Of a stretch of 64,000 nt of DNA, positions 42,940-52,135 are shown piece by piece (within the stretch, counting starts at the first letter, position 1; each line of letters starts with the position of its first letter). The stretch lies in the NCBI GenBank assembly GCA_035653615.1, contig DASRBN010000005.1, positions 1 through 64,000 on the forward strand, in the 5' to 3' direction. The notes beneath the pieces were generated by a model. It worked only from the letters and a program-made list of their open reading frames with translations. It was not told the origin of the DNA and ran no database searches. Both the position numbers and the translations under genes were made by a program. This DNA comes from Ktedonobacteraceae bacterium (GTDB lineage: Bacteria; Chloroflexota; Ktedonobacteria; Ktedonobacterales; Ktedonobacteraceae).

Positions 42940-45558
42940 TCAGGAAGAAAGCTTAAATGAGCTGGCAAAAGCAACCGCTTCCTCCTCGCTCATGTCCTTG
43001 CCGGCATTATGAGCCGCATCCCAATGCTCTGCATCCACCCGATCCTGGATAGAGAGCATCACCTGTTGAATAAAGTTGTTATTCTTTATCCAGGGCGTAA
43101 AACCCGTTTTGCTTTGACGACCCTCCGCCGCACCCCATAACCGCGCGGCTTGCAGGCTGGCCGATTCTGGGTCTGGCAGCCCACGCAATCCAACCGCGAA
43201 ACCTAACCACCCAAGTGCCGTAGTAATAAACTGTTTGTGCTCCAGTTCATGGCTGATCTGGATACTCTTAATCAGTTTGTCAATCGACTCATCGTATTTA
43301 CACTCCAGCAGCACCAGCCCACCCTGGTCCTTCAGCAGGTCAGCAATCGCACTCCTGTCACCCTCCTGCTCGAATAATTCGAGGGCTTGAGTATGCAGTA
43401 ACCGCATTTGCTCAAAGTCACCCAGGAAAGCTGCCACCGTTCCTAAATAAAAGAGGAATTGGCCGCGCCACCATCTATCTCCTGTCGGAGAGAGCAGCTG
43501 CAACCCTTGTGTGAATACCTCGTGCCCCATCTCGTATTCGGCCATAGCCAGAGTCGGCCATCCGCGGTGAAGCAAGGCTGCCGCCAGGCCCCGCGAATCA
43601 TCCAGTTGCTGCCACAGAGCAATGCTTTCCTCCGCCAGTTCTGCTGCCCGGGGCTGATCGTTTTGCAAACTCGTCAAGCGCGACATCTCGCTCAGTGCTT
43701 TAGCACGCGCGGCAAGCACGTTTGGATCGAGCATACCCCGTTCAGCAGTTTCCAGCGCATCTTGCAACTCTCTGCGGCTTTCATCCAGGTAGCCCCTCCA
43801 TTCCCAGAAAGGTCGTAATGCTGCTGCCAGGCGCAGGCATAGCTCAACGGCGTACATCTCCATTTCAAAAGAAACTCCCGGCACTCTTCTTTCCCCTCCG
43901 GTAATCTCTTTCCCTGCGCTCCCTGTGCGGGCTCTAACCGGAGAAAAGATCTGTATCTTTTTTCCCTCCCTCGCCTTTTGCAGCGACCATTCCAGTGCCG
44001 CCTGGAAGTTATCGCGCTCGACCGCCAACCGTTTCAGCCATTCAAACTGTTGCCGGCCTCGCAAGCCAATCTCGCCGGCCTCCGCTAACCCCAGATAATA
44101 GCAAGCGTGCCAATCGCGCAGCCGCTCAATCTCCCCCTGTTCTATGAGCTGCTCAACAGCATATTCTCTCAATGTTTCCAGCATAGTAAAGCGCGCCTGC
44201 TCAATTGACTGTTGCACCAGCAGGCAGTTGTTTACCAATTGTTCGATCATCACCAATGCGGAATCTGAGGTCAGGGCATATCCATGTCCTGCCGGTATAT
44301 CTCGCATCAAAGCCTCAGCCGCCTCCAACGACCAGCCGCCATTAAATACTCCAAACCGGCAAAACCACATCTTCTCGCTCGGCGAAAGTAAATTGTAACT
44401 CCAGATGATAGTGTTGCGCATCGTTTGATGCCTGTCGGGCAAGTCCCTGGCCCCGCCTACGAGCACAGGAAGCATTTTCTCCCCCAGCTTTTCCAGCAGC
44501 TTTGTTGGCCCCAACACCTTCATATGTGCGGCAGCTAGCTCCAGCGCCAATGGCAGACCATCAAGCCTCGCGCAAATTTGCGCGATAGCAGCGGCATTTT
44601 GCGCGCTCAAAGTAAAACTCGGCTCCCTCGCCTTTGCCCTTGCCACGAACATCTGGATCGCCCCATACTTCTCCAGCAACGTCGCTTCCATAGTTGTCCC
44701 AGCGGCAGGGAGATTCAGGGGCGGCACGTTGAAGATATGCTCCCCACTCAACTGCAAGATAACCCGGCTGGTAATCACTATCTTCAGCCCTGGAGCAGTT
44801 GCCAACAACTTACTGACGATAGTGGCTCCTTCAGCCAGCTGCTCGAAATTGTCCAGCACCAGCAGCAACCGTCTGCTATGCAAATAGTTCGTCAGGCTCC
44901 CTAAAGGAGAAGAATCCGGTGTAAGCCGGATGTTCAAAGCCTGCAGGATGCTCATCGGTACCTGGGCCGGATTGTGTACAGCCGCCAGTTCCACAAACCA
45001 GACACCATCATCGAATGTATCGATCAGTGCGTTCGCCACGGAAAGTGCCAGCCGCGTTTTCCCACTTCCACCCGGCCCAATCATTGTCACCAGCCGCACA
45101 CTGTCCTGTAGCACGAGCTGCCGGAGTTCTTCCACTGCCTGGTCGCGACCGATGAGCGGCGTGACCTGCGTCGCCAAATTATGGCGAGCAGAGCGCATAA
45201 AAGTACTCGAGTTGTTGGAAAGGGCAGGCCTGGCAGTTTCAGTCGTCAGTTCGCTTAAAGGGTGGCTGCGCCATTCACTCTCACTAAAGATGTTTGGCTC
45301 GGCCCCCACAAGGTGAAGTAATTCGAGCGCCTCTTCACGCGTGGCGATTGCCTGCCATTTTGCTAGTATGAGGATAACCTTTTTTACTTCCTGCTTCGTC
45401 AAATAGGCTTTGGTCGTACCATGTAATTTGCGGTTCAATACTTTATGGTTCAGTCCAAGTTCTTGGGCCAGGTTTTTTTGCGAAAAGCCGCCCTGCCGGA
45501 GATATCCTTGTACTCTTCCGGCGAAAGTCACGCTACCCGGTTCTATTACGCTACTCAT
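42940..45558 (-). CDS. HTH / NB-ARC ATPase / TPR regulator-like protein
   Basis: A STAND-type signalling ATPase of 872 aa. Residues about 12-60 hold a helix-turn-helix-like segment (GFSQKNLAQELGLNHKVLNR). Walker A is MIGPGGSGKTR (159-169), a Walker B-like LLLVLDNFEQL follows near 232-242, and ITSRVILQLSGEH, PLALELAAAHM and the TPR-like region to about 850 complete it. The frame extends to 45630, but AGGAG is correctly placed for the ATG at 45558. About residues 530-560 the chain reads KKIQIFSPVRARTGSAGKE and then a Gly/Arg-rich stretch. This matches an inverted repeat at DNA level (43896-43943) and looks inserted. Its targets are unknown. Long isolated regulator genes like this are common in Ktedonobacteria. 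Confidence 0.85.
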   Translation of the reverse strand: MSSVIEPGSVTFAGRVQGYLRQGGFSQKNLAQELGLNHKVLNRKLHGTTKAYLTKQEVKKVILILAKWQAIATREEALELLHLVGAEPNIFSESEWRSHPLSELTTETARPALSNNSSTFMRSARHNLATQVTPLIGRDQAVEELRQLVLQDSVRLVTMIGPGGSGKTRLALSVANALIDTFDDGVWFVELAAVHNPAQVPMSILQALNIRLTPDSSPLGSLTNYLHSRRLLLVLDNFEQLAEGATIVSKLLATAPGLKIVITSRVILQLSGEHIFNVPPLNLPAAGTTMEATLLEKYGAIQMFVARAKAREPSFTLSAQNAAAIAQICARLDGLPLALELAAAHMKVLGPTKLLEKLGEKMLPVLVGGARDLPDRHQTMRNTIIWSYNLLSPSEKMWFCRFGVFNGGWSLEAAEALMRDIPAGHGYALTSDSALVMIEQLVNNCLLVQQSIEQARFTMLETLREYAVEQLIEQGEIERLRDWHACYYLGLAEAGEIGLRGRQQFEWLKRLAVERDNFQAALEWSLQKAREGKKIQIFSPVRARTGSAGKEITGGERRVPGVSFEMEMYAVELCLRLAAALRPFWEWRGYLDESRRELQDALETAERGMLDPNVLAARAKALSEMSRLTSLQNDQPRAAELAEESIALWQQLDDSRGLAAALLHRGWPTLAMAEYEMGHEVFTQGLQLLSPTGDRWWRGQFLFYLGTVAAFLGDFEQMRLLHTQALELFEQEGDRSAIADLLKDQGGLVLLECKYDESIDKLIKSIQISHELEHKQFITTALGWLGFAVGLRGLPDPESASLQAARLWGAAEGRQSKTGFTPWIKNNNFIQQVMLSIQDRVDAEHWDAAHNAGKDMSEEEAVAFASSFKLSS
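43896..43943. repeat. Small hairpin repeat inside the large ATPase gene
   Basis: CTCCGGT (43896-43902) and ACCGGAG (43937-43943) bound a GC-rich segment. CTCCGGTTAG near 26580 resembles it. It encodes a segment unlike the surrounding TPR repeats. Confidence 0.45.
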
Positions 45559-45872
45559 ATTTTGCTCCTGCCAGTTTACTTTATGCCCTTTAATACCTGA
45601 GTAGACAATGAGTAGACGATGCGTTACCAAATCCCTCGTATTTCTGCCGGAGTACAGTATACTTGGAACGACGAGGTAAAATCAAGAGAAGGTTGGGAAA
45701 AGGATATGGTGAGCAATAACTATCACTATACGCCGTTTCTCAATTCCTGAACTCAAGTCCTTGACGTGAGATGGACTGCTCTTAGCAAAACTACCTCCAG
45801 ATTATGCGGGACCGGGGGGGCCCGCATACTTTCTTTTTTGGCTCACTTTCATACACTGAAACAGCCCTCTTT

Positions 45873-46865
45873 TCAAACCTCGACTTCGATCCCCTTGCCC
45901 AGCTCTTGTGCCTTTCTATAAACATAGAGTGCTGTAGCGACATCCTGCACAGCCACCCCCACGGATTTAAAGAACGTAATCTCATCCTCTGAGCTTCGTC
46001 CTACCTGCTTCCCCGTCACTAAATCACCCAGTTCAATCCAGCTCTCCGGCCCAGGAATCAGACCGGCGGCAAGCGGTTGCAGTAGATCGCCTGCCTCGCT
46101 GAGTGCAGCTTCTCGCAGGTCAACCACGATGCGCGCCTGTGCCAGCATCTCGCCATCCACCTCGCGCATCTCAGGCGTAAACGCGCCTATCGCGTTGATG
46201 TGCGTTCCCTTTCCCACTTCTTGCCGCTGGAAAAGTGGCTCAGTAGAGGCCGTCGCGCATGCTACCAGGGTCGCGCCCTCCAGCGCTTCACGCGAAGAGC
46301 CTGCTCGCACTACAGGCGGGCAGGCCGGGCCGAGCAGCGATTGTAGCCTGCTTTGTAGGTGCAAGAAATGTTCGTCGCTGCGATTAACAACGCGCACCTC
46401 GCGCAAAGGACGCACCGCGGAAATTGCCATCACCTGCGTGGTCGCCTGTGTGCCCGCGCCAAAAAGCGCCAGAATGTTAGCATCCCGCCGTGCCAGCAAA
46501 TCGGTTGCCAGCCCGGAGACTGCCCCGGTGCGCATGGCAGTCAGCCAGTTACCCTCCATAATCGCCAGCGTCTGGCCGGTTGCCGCATCCAGCAGCAAGA
46601 CTGTAGCACAGAGGCGTGGCAAATTCCGAAGCGGATTGCGCGGCATAACCGTAATTATCTTTAGACCGAAAGCCTGCTCTCGCACAGTTTGTAATAAAGA
46701 GGGCATCAGCAACGCCAGACCTTCTTCCGCAAGGTCGATTGCCTGGCGTTGTGGAGCCTGAGCGGAACCTGTACTCAATGCGCGAAATGCGACTCGCATC
46801 GCATCGATGACTTCCGTCATATCCAGGCATTGTTCCATATCAGCGCGCGAAAGTATCAGAGCCAT
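45873..46865 (-). CDS. Ornithine cyclodeaminase / mu-crystallin family protein
   Basis: An NAD(P)-binding protein of 330 aa. Dimerisation/substrate region: LALLMPSLLQTVREQAFGLKIITVMPRN (positions about 50-77), with Lys69 the usual substrate-contacting residue. EGNWLTAMRTGAVSGLATDLL near 104-124 and ALFGAGTQATTQVMAI near 133-148 form the family core and Rossmann motif. ACATASTEPLF and HINAIGAFTPEMREVD follow. Family members include ornithine cyclodeaminase, alanine dehydrogenase and ketimine reductase; these cannot be separated from sequence here. GGGAGC lies 6 nt before the ATG. It is divergent from the nucleotide-sugar gene with a 190-bp gap. Confidence 0.85.
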   Translation of the reverse strand: MALILSRADMEQCLDMTEVIDAMRVAFRALSTGSAQAPQRQAIDLAEEGLALLMPSLLQTVREQAFGLKIITVMPRNPLRNLPRLCATVLLLDAATGQTLAIMEGNWLTAMRTGAVSGLATDLLARRDANILALFGAGTQATTQVMAISAVRPLREVRVVNRSDEHFLHLQSRLQSLLGPACPPVVRAGSSREALEGATLVACATASTEPLFQRQEVGKGTHINAIGAFTPEMREVDGEMLAQARIVVDLREAALSEAGDLLQPLAAGLIPGPESWIELGDLVTGKQVGRSSEDEITFFKSVGVAVQDVATALYVYRKAQELGKGIEVEV

Positions 46866-47055
46866 AAGAATGCTCCCTGTTTCCTAAAGCCGTTACCATC
46901 ATAGGCGCGAATCGTTTGGCAATACAAACAATATGATAAATAAAACCGTCTCGCAAGAGTAACAACAAAAGATTCCTATCTTCCCTAATCCTGTTCAGTA
47001 TGATATCCTGCATGCGACTAGAGAAGGCATTCTAACGAATCTGGAGGTTCAATTC

Positions 47056-48006
47056 TTGAAAGTTGTAGTTACAGGAGGAGCAGGCTTTATTGGCTCCCAT
47101 CTTTGCACTCGTCTCTTACAAGAAGGACATAGCGTCCTTTGTGTTGATAATCTCATCACCGGTTCAAAATCCAATATCCAGCCCTTGCTCGAAAACCCGC
47201 AATTTCGTTTTCTGTTGCAAGATGTGACCCAACCCTTTGCCTTTGAAGCCGATGCTATTTTTCACCTCGCCAGTCCGGCCAGCCCGGTTGGCTACCTGGA
47301 AAATCCCATTGCCACCATCCTCGTCAACAGTCAGGGTACATACCAGATGCTGGAACAGGCCCGCAAGCAAAACGCCATGTTCCTGTTCTCCTCAACCTCT
47401 GAAGCATATGGAGACCCGCTTGTACATCCCCAGACAGAAGATTACTGGGGCAATGTCAATCCGGTTGGGCCGCGTGCCTGCTATGACGAGAGCAAGCGCC
47501 TCGGCGAGACGTTGACCATGGAATATGTCAGGCAATATCATGTCGATGCTCGCATCGTCCGTATCTTTAATACCTATGGCCCTAATAGTCAGGCCAATGA
47601 TGGCCGTATGATACCGAATTTCATCACCCAGGCATTGCAAGACAAACCGCTCACTATTTATGGCGACGGTACCAAAACCCGCAGCATCTGCTATGTAAGC
47701 GATCTGGTCGAGGGCCTTCTACTGGCCATGTTCAAGCCTCACACCACAGGCGAACTATTTAACCTTGGCAATACAGAAGAGCATACTGTCTATGAATATG
47801 CCCAGACGATTATCCGCCTGTGCGAAGCCTCGTCGGAAATTATCTACGAACCTGCGCGCGTGGATGACCCTGAGCGCCGCCGCCCCGATATCTCAAAAGC
47901 CGAACGCGTGCTCGGCTGGCATTTCAAAGTCGGCATGGAAGAGGGCTTGCGTCGTACCATCGAATGGTTCAGCAGCCAGCGAACCTTTTTAACAACGGTC
48001 TTGTAG
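47056..48006 (+). CDS. NAD-dependent epimerase/dehydratase, UDP-glucuronate decarboxylase-like
   Basis: An extended SDR enzyme of 316 aa that probably makes UDP-xylose from UDP-glucuronate. The start is TTG at 47056, with CTGGAGG 8 nt upstream. GGAGFIGSHLCTRLL near 7-21 binds NAD. HLASPASPVGYLENP near 70-84 is characteristic of the UXS group. The Tyr-Lys catalytic pair is in YDESKRLGE near 147-155, and GDGTKTRSICYVSDLVEG near 199-216 is the nucleotide-sugar part. It precedes an O-antigen ligase-like gene and a YbhN-like gene on the same strand, so it probably supplies a sugar for cell-surface glycan. Closely related dehydratases are possible. Confidence 0.85.
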   Translation: MKVVVTGGAGFIGSHLCTRLLQEGHSVLCVDNLITGSKSNIQPLLENPQFRFLLQDVTQPFAFEADAIFHLASPASPVGYLENPIATILVNSQGTYQMLEQARKQNAMFLFSSTSEAYGDPLVHPQTEDYWGNVNPVGPRACYDESKRLGETLTMEYVRQYHVDARIVRIFNTYGPNSQANDGRMIPNFITQALQDKPLTIYGDGTKTRSICYVSDLVEGLLLAMFKPHTTGELFNLGNTEEHTVYEYAQTIIRLCEASSEIIYEPARVDDPERRRPDISKAERVLGWHFKVGMEEGLRRTIEWFSSQRTFLTTVL

Positions 48007-48144
48007 TTTCAATCCCTGCACGTGAGGAGTCTCGCTGCTGCCGCGTCCCTATGGGTGGTCCGTGGGGATAGTGCCTGCCCGCCTGGGGGCCATTATATGC
48101 GAAAAGGTAAGAGCAAGTGCAAAATGAAATAGAAAATAAGATCC

Positions 48145-49788
48145 ATGAATATTCCCGGTACCGGTGGCATCGATAGAGCCACTCGTCCTTTAGCATCTAC
48201 CAGAACCGGCATAACATTCGACGGGTTCCGGCAGTATATCACAACATCAAATCTGATCGGTTTGATAGGGGCCCTTCTTGCAATCTTTCTCTTGCTCGCT
48301 CCGCCTGCTCCCTGGAATATCCGTTTACCGCTCTATCTTGTCGTCCTGGGCTGGACTATCCTGCGCCCGCGAACAGCGCTCTACCTTCTACCGCTAGCCA
48401 TACCCTGGGGCTCGCTCGACTACATCACCCTGGCCGGACTGCGCGTCGATAGCGCGGACATTCTCGTTGCATTCCTGGCTGCCGGCTGGCTCCTGAGTTA
48501 TGCACTCCCCTCATATATGGCAGGGCCGCGGGATCGCACGCTTTCACATATTCCGGCGTATCTTGTGCTGGCAACCCTGGCCCTGCTCAGCGTAATGTTT
48601 CTTTCTGTCACTGTCGCATTAAATAAAAGTGACAGTCTGAAAGAGATCAGCAAATGGCTGGAATTTCTCCTACTCCTGGTGATAGGAGCGCAATATATTC
48701 GCACCCGCCGCCAGCTCTGGACGATGATCATTTTCATCTGCCTTGCAGCCATCTCGCAGGCCTTTTATGGCTATATTCAGTACCTGTACAATATCGGGCC
48801 AGAAGCGTTTGTGCGCGATGCCAGCCTGCGTGTCTACGGCACATTCGATCAGCCCAACCCTTTCGCGGGCTATATTAACATGCCCTTGAGCATCGTCCTG
48901 GCCGTGGCATTACTGGGTCGTGGTCGGCTGACTCGCATCCTCGCCGGAACCGCCACCATCCTGCTGGGCATCGTCGTCTACCTGACGCAATCGCGTGGCG
49001 GAGAAATGGCGCTTGCCACCGCCCTCGTCTTTATCATACTGGTCGGTATGCCTCAGATACGCACCCTCATGCGAGTTGGAATTCTTGCTATCTTTGCCTT
49101 TGTAGAAGCATTACTGGCCGGCTTCATTCCTCTCACCATCTTCAATCCAATCTTGCACATCCTCGGACTCGTGCAAATATCTTTGACGCAGCCAACTGCT
49201 CAGGATTATTCCACAGCGGAACGACTGGCGCATTGGATCGCAGGCCTGCACATGTACTTTGCTCATCCCATCCTCGGCGTCGGCATTGGCAACTATCCGG
49301 ATGCCTATCCACAGTACTTTATTACTATCTTCACCAATTCTCTGGGCCATGCTCATAACTATTACATCAATATCGCTGCTGAAACCGGTTCAATAGGATT
49401 GATCGTCTATATCCTTTTCTTGCTCGCGATCTTCATCGCTGCGGGAGGGGTAGTTCGTAATATATCTAGAAAGTACGCCCTGGCAAAAGCTCATGCGCCC
49501 GAGGCCCGGCCCGCAATTGAGGCCCCGCTGGGAACCCGTAATAAGCTGGTCTTACTCTTGCATCCCGTCAGAATGATGCAACATTACCGGCGGCAAAATC
49601 GTTTTAAAATTGTCAGCCAGCTCGCGAACGATAGAGCCTTAGCTATTGGCCTCTTCGCCGCTCTTCTGACGGTTTGCGTACATAACATCGTTGATGATCT
49701 CTATGTTCATAGTTTAACAAGTTTAATTGCGTTACTACTCATCGCACTTATCCGTCTAGAGAGAGTAACGTCCGCCCCAATGGATTAA
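48145..49788 (+). CDS. O-antigen ligase (Wzy/WaaL-like) family membrane protein
   Basis: A 547-aa integral membrane protein with about ten hydrophobic segments. The family core (Wzy_C) is seen in TFDQPNPFAGYINMPLSIVLAVALLG (positions about 233-258) and in the loop with LAHWIAGLHMYFAHPILGVGIGNYPDAYPQY (about 359-389), with the usual GVGxGN motif and the following HAHNYYINIAAETG. These are the signatures of enzymes that polymerise or attach lipid-linked glycans on the outer face. A charged cytoplasmic loop of about 60 residues lies near 435-490. It is 138 bp from the nucleotide-sugar gene and 19 bp from the YbhN-like gene. Substrate is unknown. Confidence 0.82.
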   Translation: MNIPGTGGIDRATRPLASTRTGITFDGFRQYITTSNLIGLIGALLAIFLLLAPPAPWNIRLPLYLVVLGWTILRPRTALYLLPLAIPWGSLDYITLAGLRVDSADILVAFLAAGWLLSYALPSYMAGPRDRTLSHIPAYLVLATLALLSVMFLSVTVALNKSDSLKEISKWLEFLLLLVIGAQYIRTRRQLWTMIIFICLAAISQAFYGYIQYLYNIGPEAFVRDASLRVYGTFDQPNPFAGYINMPLSIVLAVALLGRGRLTRILAGTATILLGIVVYLTQSRGGEMALATALVFIILVGMPQIRTLMRVGILAIFAFVEALLAGFIPLTIFNPILHILGLVQISLTQPTAQDYSTAERLAHWIAGLHMYFAHPILGVGIGNYPDAYPQYFITIFTNSLGHAHNYYINIAAETGSIGLIVYILFLLAIFIAAGGVVRNISRKYALAKAHAPEARPAIEAPLGTRNKLVLLLHPVRMMQHYRRQNRFKIVSQLANDRALAIGLFAALLTVCVHNIVDDLYVHSLTSLIALLLIALIRLERVTSAPMD

Positions 49789-49807
49789 GCGGCAATGGAG
49801 GTTTTTT

Positions 49808-50986
49808 TTGATTACGTCTGATAAGAGTAGTGCATCTGAACAAAATCAGCCCGAAGATATAGAGGAAAAAAAGTCCGAACTTCTCCAGTCACAAGAGGCA
49901 GGCGGCGATCCGGAAATCACACGCGATCAGTTATCGCTGGGGAAGCGACTGTTGAACTGGCGTACAATCATCCCACTGGTTATCGTCATCGCTTCTCTCG
50001 TGTATGTTGTACATAAGGAAAACATTGATCCCCAGCAAACCTGGGATACAGTACGCTCGGCCAACCTTCTCTTCTACTTAGTAGCCTTTTTTGTCTACTA
50101 CCTCTCGTTTCCCATCAGAACCGTGCGCTGGAGAATGCTGCTGGTAAATGCCGGCTTTACGCGTGCAAATGGCATTAAATTACCCGGCTTCTTCAAGCTT
50201 TTAGAGATCATTTATCTATCCTTCTTTGCCAATGTAGTTGTCCCTGCAAGGTTGGGTGAATTATATCGTGCCTATCTCTTACGGCAAGAGGCCGGAGTAT
50301 CGGCAACACGCACATTTGGCACCGTATTGGCGGAACGCCTGCTTGATTTTATCGTCCTGCTGCTCCTCTTCATCCCGGCGGCCATCATCAGCCTGCACGA
50401 AAACATACCCACACAACTGCGCTTTGGATTGTATGCCACGCTGGCGCTGGTAATGGTCGGCATTGTAAGTTTGATCGCGCTGCGCCTGTTTCGTTCCCAT
50501 ATCGGAAGAATCGTGCCGGAGCGCTTCCATGGGCACTACAACCACTTCCAGGAGGGGACGCTCGGCTCATTTAAACGCGTACCCGCCCTGACAGGATTGA
50601 CCATCACTGTATGGTCGTTCGAAGCGCTGCGTTTCTTCTTTGTCGCGCTGTCACTGCACCTGTTTAATGGCAATATTGGGCAGATCTTTGTCGCCTCGCT
50701 CTTCATCGCCCTTGGTGAGTCATTGCTCACCATCGTGCCTTTCACTGCCGGCGGCGTCGGACTGGTCGAAGGCGGCATGCTTGCCATGATCGCCCTCTTC
50801 CATCCCAACACCTTGAGCCTTGCCGCCGCGGCCATACTGCTTGATCGCTCAATTAGCCTCTTCAGCATCCTGATCTTTGGCTTCATCCTCTTCATGGTCG
50901 CCTTTGGTAGGCAAACAGCCAGGCAAAAGAAGCGGATCAACCAGAGCATAACTGTGCAAAAAGAACCAGCAGTTGCTCAAAAATAG
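49808..50986 (+). CDS. YbhN/UPF0104-type (LPG synthase TM-like) membrane protein
   Basis: A 392-aa protein with a 60-residue acidic, hydrophilic N-terminus and about eight hydrophobic segments, the layout of the lysylphosphatidylglycerol synthase TM-region family. RLGELYRAYLLRQEAGVS and the late GGVGLVEGGMLAMI are family marks. The start is TTG at 49808 with GGAGG about 7 nt before it. In other bacteria these proteins are linked to glycolipid or lipid flipping and to glycan assembly. Its position directly after an O-antigen ligase-like gene supports a surface-glycan role, which is inference. The convergent WYL regulator ends 3 bp away. Confidence 0.82.
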   Translation: MITSDKSSASEQNQPEDIEEKKSELLQSQEAGGDPEITRDQLSLGKRLLNWRTIIPLVIVIASLVYVVHKENIDPQQTWDTVRSANLLFYLVAFFVYYLSFPIRTVRWRMLLVNAGFTRANGIKLPGFFKLLEIIYLSFFANVVVPARLGELYRAYLLRQEAGVSATRTFGTVLAERLLDFIVLLLLFIPAAIISLHENIPTQLRFGLYATLALVMVGIVSLIALRLFRSHIGRIVPERFHGHYNHFQEGTLGSFKRVPALTGLTITVWSFEALRFFFVALSLHLFNGNIGQIFVASLFIALGESLLTIVPFTAGGVGLVEGGMLAMIALFHPNTLSLAAAAILLDRSISLFSILIFGFILFMVAFGRQTARQKKRINQSITVQKEPAVAQK

Positions 50987-50988
50987 CG

Positions 50989-51978
50989 TCAATCATACAA
51001 AGCCGCTATTGCCTGCGCAGTAGCGGCTATTTTTTCGCGCACCTGCCTGGGACTAAGCACCCTGGCATCCGATCCCAATGAAAGCGCATATGAAACCGCC
51101 TCTTCCAGCGATTCCATATTCACATGCACCACCACACTTCCATCTGGCTCTTCATCCAATACGCTGTAGTCACCACGCAAAGCGGAACGCGCAGGGGCTT
51201 GAACGCGCAGCTTTAAAACAACCGGCTGCATCTGCTCTTCAATATGCCTGCGGGCCTCCTGCCAGTAAATTCGCAGGTCGAAATCCGCCCGTCGCTCCAT
51301 CTTCTCCTCGCACACTTTCAAGTCTTCGATGAAACTCACGCGGTACGTATGAAAATCCTGGCAGCCATGACAAAAGCCCACAAAATACCAGATGCCCGTG
51401 CGCGCGTGTCGGCGCGACAACCCCTTGTAAACCAGCCCATAAGGATCGACTCGCATCCATTCCAATGATGAAGGTTGGCACGGCTGCGGATAGAGCACCT
51501 GCAGCCGGCAAGAACCAAGTATCGCCAGGCGTATCTCCTCGAGATAGACGGCAGAAGATGTCGAACTCTCATACCAGGCGGACGTATCAAACAGAATCCG
51601 TTCCCTGGCCGCCTTTACATCGACACGATACTCTTCAGGCAGCGCCGCCTCCAATTTTAAAAGCGCGCGTTGCAATCCGTCATCATCAGCAAAGAGGCTG
51701 TAATTTCCGGCCATATCTGCGCTCAGTACCAGTGAAACCGCCTCTTCACGCGTGAAAATTGCCGACTCGAAATGGTAGTCGTCGGGCAGATAGTAGCCGC
51801 CGCCCGGCCCATAGTCCATCGACACCGGCACATGCGCTAGCGATAGCGTATCTACATCGCGATAAATGGTGCGGGTTGAGACCCCCAGAATTTCGGCGAG
51901 GCGCCTGGCAGTCATTTTGCCCCGCGCATGGAGTAGCAAGGTAATAGCCATCAACCGTTCAGACTTTTGCATATGCAC
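50989..51978 (-). CDS. WYL-domain transcriptional regulator
   Basis: A 329-aa regulator with an N-terminal winged-helix HTH (MTARRLAEILGVSTRTIYRDVD near 22-43) and a WYL-type domain (about 140-220; GLSRRHARTGIWYFVGFCHG). A C-terminal WCX-like part follows. WYL proteins bind ligands, often nucleotides or nucleic acids, and control promoters nearby. It is divergent from the ABC exporter pair at 52136, with 157 bp between, so it most likely controls that exporter. The start could be GTG 51978 or ATG 51972; AAGG is better spaced for the first. A palindrome search in 51979-52135 shows no convincing operator. Confidence 0.85.
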   Translation of the reverse strand: MHMQKSERLMAITLLLHARGKMTARRLAEILGVSTRTIYRDVDTLSLAHVPVSMDYGPGGGYYLPDDYHFESAIFTREEAVSLVLSADMAGNYSLFADDDGLQRALLKLEAALPEEYRVDVKAARERILFDTSAWYESSTSSAVYLEEIRLAILGSCRLQVLYPQPCQPSSLEWMRVDPYGLVYKGLSRRHARTGIWYFVGFCHGCQDFHTYRVSFIEDLKVCEEKMERRADFDLRIYWQEARRHIEEQMQPVVLKLRVQAPARSALRGDYSVLDEEPDGSVVVHVNMESLEEAVSYALSLGSDARVLSPRQVREKIAATAQAIAALYD

Positions 51979-52135
51979 ATTAGCCTTGTAATTACAAAAA
52001 TGACCCTACACGCAATTTCTTAGCGAGGCCAGGAAAACCCAGAAAAGACTGACAACCAGTTGTCACTCATTATACTATATACTGCCATCACCTACAGATA
52101 TTCTTAGCCATAGAATCTCCCGAAAGGAAAACGGT

